From Blastococcus saxobsidens (GTDB taxonomy: Bacteria; Actinomycetota; Actinomycetes; Mycobacteriales; Geodermatophilaceae), in the NCBI RefSeq assembly GCF_010682065.1, contig NZ_JAAGWG010000024.1, forward strand, positions 1 to 64,000: a DNA stretch of 64,000 nucleotides. The letters are read 5' to 3'. The position numbers were made by a program, and so were the translations under genes. Positions 59,301 to 64,000 of the stretch are shown piece by piece. The stretch's first letter is position 1. Every line of letters starts with the position of its first letter. The notes beneath the pieces were generated by a model. It saw only the letters and a program-made list of their open reading frames with translations. It ran no database searches and was not told the origin of the DNA.

Positions 59301-59825
59301 ATGGAGCTGATCGTGCTGGTCGACGACGACGGGCGGGAGATCGGCACGATGCCCAAGCCCGAGGTGCACCACGGCGAGACGCCGCTGCACCGGGCCTTCT
59401 CCGCCTATCTGTTCGACGAGGCGGGCCGGCTGCTGGTCACCCGGCGCGCGGCGGACAAGCAGACCTTCCCCGGCATGTGGACCAACACCGTGTGCGGCCA
59501 TCCCGGTCCGGGCGAGGGCGACGACGCGGCGATCGCCCGCCGGGCCGGCTTCGAGCTGGGCCTGGGCGTGGCCGACCTGCGCCCCGCGGTGCCCGGCTAC
59601 CGCTACCGGGCGGAGTTCCTCGGCGTGGTCGAGAACGAGATCTGCCCGGTGTACATCGGCCGGTTCACCGGCAGCCCGGCGCCCGACCCCAGCGAGGTGG
59701 GCGAGTGGGAGCTGCTCGACTGGGCCGCCTTCCGCCGTCGCCAGGAGACCGAGGGTGACGCCTGGTCGCCCTGGTGCCGGGAGCAGGCGCGGCTGATCGA
59801 GGACGCCGGGCTGCACTCCGTGTGA
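59301..59825 (+). CDS. idi: Isopentenyl-diphosphate delta-isomerase, type I
   Basis: 174 residues of the Nudix fold. The catalytic Cys lies in WTNTVCGHPGPGE and the Glu in VVENEICPVYIG; HRAFSAYLFDEAGRLLVTRRAADKQTFPGMW is the preceding block. It interconverts IPP and DMAPP for carotenoids, quinones and hopanoids. GACAAT seven nt before the ATG fits leaderless expression. Confidence 0.96.
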   Translation: MELIVLVDDDGREIGTMPKPEVHHGETPLHRAFSAYLFDEAGRLLVTRRAADKQTFPGMWTNTVCGHPGPGEGDDAAIARRAGFELGLGVADLRPAVPGYRYRAEFLGVVENEICPVYIGRFTGSPAPDPSEVGEWELLDWAAFRRRQETEGDAWSPWCREQARLIEDAGLHSV

Positions 59826-59828
59826 CGC

Positions 59829-62450
59829 TCAGGCCGGGGCCAGCTCGTCGGCCGGGCCGCTCCGGTGGGCCGCCAGCGCCTGGGTGCTGCGCCGCACCGC
59901 TGACGCCGCCATGACGGCGCGGACCGCGTCCGCCTCGATCGGCTCGCTGAACAGGTAGCCCTGCGCGATGTCGCAGCCGAGCGCGGCCACCATCTCCGAC
60001 TGCTGGGCCGTCTCGATGCCCTCGGCGACGGTGAGCAGGCCGAGGGTGCCGGCCAGCTCCACGATGGCGCGGGTGATCACGTCGTCGTGGGCGTCGCGGC
60101 CCAGGCCGTCGATGAACTCGCGGGCCACCTTGAGCATGTCGAGCGGGAAGCGGCGCAGGTAGGCCAGGGAGGAGTAGCCGGTACCGAAGTCGTCGATGGC
60201 GATCCGCACCCCGACGCCCTTGAGCGCCCACAGCCTGGCCGCGGCCGCCTCGCGGTCGTGCATCAGCACCGTCTCGGTGATCTCGAGGACGAGCCGGTGG
60301 GGCTCGAGCCCCGACGTGGCCAGTGCGGCGCAGACCTGGTCCACGATCCGGTCGTCGGCGACCTGCCGGGCCGACAGGTTCACCGTGACGAGGAAGTCGG
60401 CCCCCTCCGGGCTCTCCGCCACCCAGCGGGCGGCCTGCGTGCAGGCGTCGCGCAGCACGAGCTCGCCGATCTGCGTGATCAGTCCGCTGTCCTCAGCCAG
60501 CCCGATGAACTGGTCGGGCGAGCGCAGCCCGTCCACCGGGTGCTCCCACCGGACCAGCGCCTCGGCACCGATCGGGCGGCCCGTGCGCAGGTCGATCAGC
60601 GGCTGGTAGACCGTGCGCAGCTCGCCGGCCCGGATGGCGCGGGCCAGGTCGGCCGTCGAGTCCGCCCGGGAGGACGTGCTGTCGCCCAGCGCGGGGTCGT
60701 AGACCAGGAAGTCGTGGCCGCCGGAGCGCTTGGCCGTATACATGGCGACGTCGGCGTGCCGGACGAGGGTGTCGGCGTCGCAGTCCGCATCGCCGAGGGC
60801 GACGCCGATGCTGGCTCCCACGGTGGCGACGGCGTCGTCGCCGAGCAGCACGGGGACGTCGAACTGCGCGCGGATCCGGTCGATGACCCGGCTCACGCCG
60901 AACCGGTCGATCGGCCCGTCCAGCAGGACGACGAACTCGTCACCGCCCATGCGTGCGGCGGTGTCGGACGGCCGGAGGCAGCCGCGCAGCCGGTCGGCGA
61001 CGGTGCGCAACAGGATGTCCCCGGCCTCGTGGCCGTAGGTGTCGTTGACCGGCTTGAAGCCGTCGAGGTCGAGGTAGAGGACCGCGGGGAAGACCTGGGT
61101 GCGGCCGGCCCCGGCGACGGCGTGCCGCACGCGGTCCAGGAACAGCGTGCGGTTGGGCAGCCCCGTCAGCGGGTCGTGCAGCGCCTGGTGCCGCAGCTGC
61201 TCCTTGAGGTCGGTCACCTGCCGGAGGTTCTCCTCGAGGCGGCCACGCTCCAGCGACGTCGCGACGTGCCGGGCGAAGGTGTCCAGCAGGGCCAGGTCAC
61301 GGGAGGTGAAGGTGGTGACGTCGCCGATGCGGCCGCCGACGAGCAGCAGCCCGTGCACGCGGTCCTCGGTGCGCAGGGCGGCGGCGACGGCGTCCTTGAG
61401 CCCGCGGCCGGCGGCGTAGGTGTCCAGGGGGGCACCGCGTCCGTTGCCGGACCGGGTGATGAGCGCGCCGGAGGCGGTGGCCAGGCGGAGCAGCCGGTCG
61501 TGCTCGTCGGCGTCGTCGAGGGGGACCATGACCACGGCCTCGGCGCCCTCGCGGCTGCGGCTGACGGTGGCGCCGTCGGCGCCCTCGGGGCCGACCAGCA
61601 CGAGCTCGGCCATCTCGGCCCGGAACGCCGAGCGCACCGAGTCGAGGAAGTCGCCGAGTGCGGCCTGCGTGTCGCCGGCGTGCAGGAGCGAGGTGACCTC
61701 GTGGAGCAGCCGCAGGTTGTCCTGCTGCTCCCGGGCTCCGGTGTAGGCGCGGTAGGCCACGACGATGCCGATGGTCGGGAGGGCCAGCAGGGCCACCGCG
61801 GCGGGGTCGTGGACGGCGGTGCGGGCGACGAGCAGCCCCACGGCGGCAGCCGCGACCGCCGCGGGGACGGTCAGGGCGCACATCGCCACGAAGGCCTGGG
61901 TGTCGGACCGACCCTCGGAGATGCTCATGACCGCGAAGATGCAGGCGTTGCCGACCAGGGTGGCCACGACGACGGCGACGAGGGCCGCCAGCCATGACCA
62001 GGTGGCCGGGATGGGTGCGGACAGCAACGAGTGGACCGTGACCGCCACGGAGCCGGTGAGGGCGAACAGGGCGGTGTTGAAGGCGAGCTTCAGCCCCCGC
62101 TGGCGGCGGTGCAGGACCAGCGCGGCCGCCACCCCGACCACCTGGGCCAGCACCAGGGCCCCGGGGGAGACGAGCACCAGGCCGGCGGCCATGAAGAGGT
62201 CGCTCACGGAGAAGGTGTGCGCATCCCTGTTGACCTGGACGTGCACGGGAAAGATCTCGCTGACGGCGAAGGCCGCCGCCCAGAGCACCCACGGCAGGGC
62301 CATGGCCGTGGGTGCCACGGGGAGCGGGCGGACGACGATGACGAACAGCGCCACCGCAGTCGCGGCCAGCACGCCCGTCAGCAGCATGATCCGCTGGGGA
62401 ACGCTCAGCCGGTGCACACCGGACCGGTTCCCGGAGACACCGTTCGTCAT
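59829..62450 (-). CDS. Membrane GGDEF-EAL protein (c-di-GMP turnover)
   Basis: 873 residues. The N-terminal membrane sensor has about seven helices (~20-240, MASE-like). A GAF-like domain follows (~260-430), then GGDEF (MGGDEF at 501-506, intact), then EAL (Glu630 in GAEALVRWEHP, plus LVLEITETVL, AIDDFGTGYSSL, AEGIETAQ and AQGYLFSEPI). Both motif sets look active, so the protein may make and degrade c-di-GMP in response to a membrane or ligand cue. ATG at 62450 is 13 nt past the protease stop, with GAGGAG overlapping the junction; GTG at 62459 is too close to that site. Probably co-transcribed with the protease. Confidence 0.93.
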   Translation of the reverse strand: MTNGVSGNRSGVHRLSVPQRIMLLTGVLAATAVALFVIVVRPLPVAPTAMALPWVLWAAAFAVSEIFPVHVQVNRDAHTFSVSDLFMAAGLVLVSPGALVLAQVVGVAAALVLHRRQRGLKLAFNTALFALTGSVAVTVHSLLSAPIPATWSWLAALVAVVVATLVGNACIFAVMSISEGRSDTQAFVAMCALTVPAAVAAAAVGLLVARTAVHDPAAVALLALPTIGIVVAYRAYTGAREQQDNLRLLHEVTSLLHAGDTQAALGDFLDSVRSAFRAEMAELVLVGPEGADGATVSRSREGAEAVVMVPLDDADEHDRLLRLATASGALITRSGNGRGAPLDTYAAGRGLKDAVAAALRTEDRVHGLLLVGGRIGDVTTFTSRDLALLDTFARHVATSLERGRLEENLRQVTDLKEQLRHQALHDPLTGLPNRTLFLDRVRHAVAGAGRTQVFPAVLYLDLDGFKPVNDTYGHEAGDILLRTVADRLRGCLRPSDTAARMGGDEFVVLLDGPIDRFGVSRVIDRIRAQFDVPVLLGDDAVATVGASIGVALGDADCDADTLVRHADVAMYTAKRSGGHDFLVYDPALGDSTSSRADSTADLARAIRAGELRTVYQPLIDLRTGRPIGAEALVRWEHPVDGLRSPDQFIGLAEDSGLITQIGELVLRDACTQAARWVAESPEGADFLVTVNLSARQVADDRIVDQVCAALATSGLEPHRLVLEITETVLMHDREAAAARLWALKGVGVRIAIDDFGTGYSSLAYLRRFPLDMLKVAREFIDGLGRDAHDDVITRAIVELAGTLGLLTVAEGIETAQQSEMVAALGCDIAQGYLFSEPIEADAVRAVMAASAVRRSTQALAAHRSGPADELAPA

Positions 62451-62463
62451 CGTCGTCACCTCC

Positions 62464-64000
62464 TCAGGACCAGTCCGCGCCGGACCAGCTGACGCCGGAC
62501 CAGCTGACGCCGGACCAGCTGACGCCGGACCAGCTGACGCCGGACCAGCTGACGCCGGACCAGCTGACGCCGGACCAGCTGACGCCGGACCAGCTGACGC
62601 CGGACCAGGAGACGCCGCTCCAGCTCACGCCGGACCAGCTCACGCCGGACCAGGAGACCCCGGACCAGCTGACGCCGGACCAGGACACGCCGCTCCAGCT
62701 GACACCGGACCAGCTGACGCCGGACAGCTCGGCCTGCTCGGCGACCTCGGCCTGCTGCTCGTCGGGCAGCTCCTCGAGCACCGCGGCCTGCTGCGCGACC
62801 GGCAGCGCGGCGATCACCTCGACCTGCTCGACGGCAGGCAGCTCGGTGATGGCCTCGACCGTCTCCTGGGTGGACTCCGCGACGATCTCGGTGACGCCCT
62901 CGGCGAGCGAGGCGGCGTCCGAGGAGCCGATGGCCTGGCCGGTCACGTCCACCTCGCCGGTCACGGCCTCGCCGTCGACCTCGACGATGACCGATCCGCG
63001 CGCCTCGTCGAGCGAACCCGACCCGGTGGAGACCCGGTGGGTCTGCACCGCGTTCTCCGGCGTGGGGGTGGTCATCGCGGTGGCCAGGTCGATCAGACCT
63101 GCCCCCTGCTGCCGCTCCGTGGCGTCGGGGATGGCCTTCGCCGTCCCCATGAGCAGGGCCTTGACCTCGTCCGGCGTGATCTCCGGACGCTGGTCGATCA
63201 GCAGCGCCGCGGCGCCCGAGACGACGGCTGCCGCCTGCGAGGTGCCGTTGCCCCGGAACAGCTTCTCCCCGATGCGCGCACCCGGAGCCGTCTGGTCCAG
63301 GTAGGAGTTCGGGCTGCGGAGGCTGACCACGCGCTCGCCGGGGGCGACCACGTCGGGGTTGCGCGTGCCGTCGCCGTCGTTCGAGAACGAGGAGACGACG
63401 TCGTCGGCGGTGTCCGCCGTGCCGAACGTGGCGGCACTGCCGACGGCGATGACGTAGGGGTCGGTGGCCGGGTTGTTGACCTTCCCGGTGCCGAACCCGT
63501 CGTTGCCGACCGCGACGACGACCACGATGCCCTTGTGCCAGGCCTGCTCGGCCGCGTAGGCGAGCGGGTCGAGCTGGTAGCTCTGCACGCCGTCGGTACC
63601 GAACGACATGTTCACCACGCGGATGTTCAGGCCGTTCTGGTCCCCCTGCTCGGTGACCCAGTCGATGGCCGCGATCGCCTGCGAGACGTCGGTGTACCCG
63701 AGGGCGTCAGCCACCTTGATGCTGACGATCCGGGCGTCCGGCGCCATGCCGACGAAGTCGCTGGAGTTCCCCGGGTACGCCCCGGTCGCGGCGTCGTCCC
63801 GGCCGGCGATGATGCCGGCCATGTGGGTGCCGTGACCGTTGGTGTCCAGGTTCTCCAGCGGAGTCCCGACCTCGAAGGAGAGGTCCGGACCGAAGACGAG
63901 CTTGCCCGGCGCGGTGAAGCCGTCGACCGGGACGGCGCCCGAGTCGATGACGGCGACGTCGACGCCCTCGCCGGTGTAGCCGGCCTCCCACATCGCCGCG
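62464..64000 (-). CDS. Subtilisin-family (S8) serine protease, N-terminus outside the window
   Basis: At least 511 residues, open at the right edge. The catalytic Asp lies in VAVIDSG (~63943), the His in NGHGTHMAG (~63825) and the Ser in GNGTSQAAAVVSG (~63240), all intact. After the catalytic domain comes a ~60-residue Glu/Val/Ala-rich helical part (TELPAVEQVEVIAALPVAQQ). A Trp-rich tail follows: 16 exact SGVSW pentapeptides, then SGADWS. The signal peptide and propeptide must lie beyond 64000. A secreted or surface-bound protease is likely. The GGDEF-EAL gene begins 13 nt after its stop. Confidence 0.92.
   Translation of the reverse strand, partial: AAMWEAGYTGEGVDVAVIDSGAVPVDGFTAPGKLVFGPDLSFEVGTPLENLDTNGHGTHMAGIIAGRDDAATGAYPGNSSDFVGMAPDARIVSIKVADALGYTDVSQAIAAIDWVTEQGDQNGLNIRVVNMSFGTDGVQSYQLDPLAYAAEQAWHKGIVVVVAVGNDGFGTGKVNNPATDPYVIAVGSAATFGTADTADDVVSSFSNDGDGTRNPDVVAPGERVVSLRSPNSYLDQTAPGARIGEKLFRGNGTSQAAAVVSGAAALLIDQRPEITPDEVKALLMGTAKAIPDATERQQGAGLIDLATAMTTPTPENAVQTHRVSTGSGSLDEARGSVIVEVDGEAVTGEVDVTGQAIGSSDAASLAEGVTEIVAESTQETVEAITELPAVEQVEVIAALPVAQQAAVLEELPDEQQAEVAEQAELSGVSWSGVSWSGVSWSGVSWSGVSWSGVSWSGVSWSGVSWSGVSWSGVSWSGVSWSGVSWSGVSWSGVSWSGVSWSGVSWSGADWS
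62467..62724 (-). repeat. 15-bp tandem repeat coding SGVSW pentapeptides
   Basis: Seventeen consecutive 15-bp units at the 3' end of the protease gene. Most are the same unit (plus strand GGACCAGCTGACGCC). Variants at a few positions (GGA or GCT for Ser, CAC or GAC for Val) are nearly all synonymous. The protein repeat is thus conserved while the DNA has begun to drift, which points to selection on the peptide plus slippage-driven copy change. Confidence 0.95.

Noticed and set aside
62467-62724. Tandem 15-bp array considered as a CRISPR or minisatellite
   Set aside because: No spacers, unit is a multiple of three in frame, and it codes a regular SGVSW peptide ending in a stop; it is part of the protease gene.

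Overview
The window is chromosomal DNA of a very high-GC actinobacterium. Codons are almost all G/C-ending, GTG starts are frequent, and many genes appear leaderless. An F420-type reductase, a mycothiol-type DinB protein and the Mec-CysO-CysM cysteine route are present. The last gene is a subtilase with an SGVSW C-terminal repeat, a tail I associate with Geodermatophilaceae (Blastococcus, Geodermatophilus, Modestobacter); the family assignment is an inference.

Layout. 1-6.7 kb: a histidine kinase/receiver pair, a three-gene DUF3618/holin-like membrane cluster with possible stress-sigma promoters, a crotonase and a zinc metallopeptidase. 6.7-16.5 kb: general metabolism (F420-type reductase, AlkZ-like protein, TrkA-C protein, ABC-F ATPase, PLP racemase-fold enzyme, aldonolactone oxidase, aldo/keto reductase, zinc alcohol dehydrogenase). 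16.8-27 kb: an unusual M23 peptidase with a histone-H1-like Lys/Ala domain, CDF metal exporter, CtaG-like protein, DHA2 exporter, phosphoesterase, RlmA-like methyltransferase, ctaD and serB. 27-39 kb: a block matching the Mycobacterium tuberculosis pncB1-clpS-mec-cysO-cysM-murI-Rv1339-rph-rdgB neighbourhood, with pncA added and a LigD polymerase, DUF4262, bcp, yjbQ and K+ channel inserted. 39-48.4 kb: small orphan enzymes, tRNA-Leu(UAG), a second DUF3618 gene, TetR, EAL protein, phosphatase, a second aldo/keto reductase, acyl-CoA dehydrogenase and thioesterase.

48.4-55.6 kb is a defence island: hsdR, then an AbiEi/AbiEii type IV toxin-antitoxin pair, then hsdM and a half-size hsdS, followed by convergent radC and a DUF3024 gene. 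The abiE pair has its own apparent promoter and two copies of the palindrome AACTNNAGTT with centres 32 bp apart. 55.6-64 kb holds an SDR, an MFS carrier, an epoxide-hydrolase-like enzyme, idi, a membrane GGDEF-EAL protein, and the incomplete subtilase, which sits just upstream of the GGDEF-EAL gene and probably shares its transcript.

Two features recur. At many genes a hexamer NANNNT lies 5-8 nt before the start codon, the signature of leaderless transcription. Long GC-rich hairpins follow many stop codons. I saw no CRISPR array, rRNA gene, insertion sequence or integrase. All identifications come from reading motifs; no database search was run.
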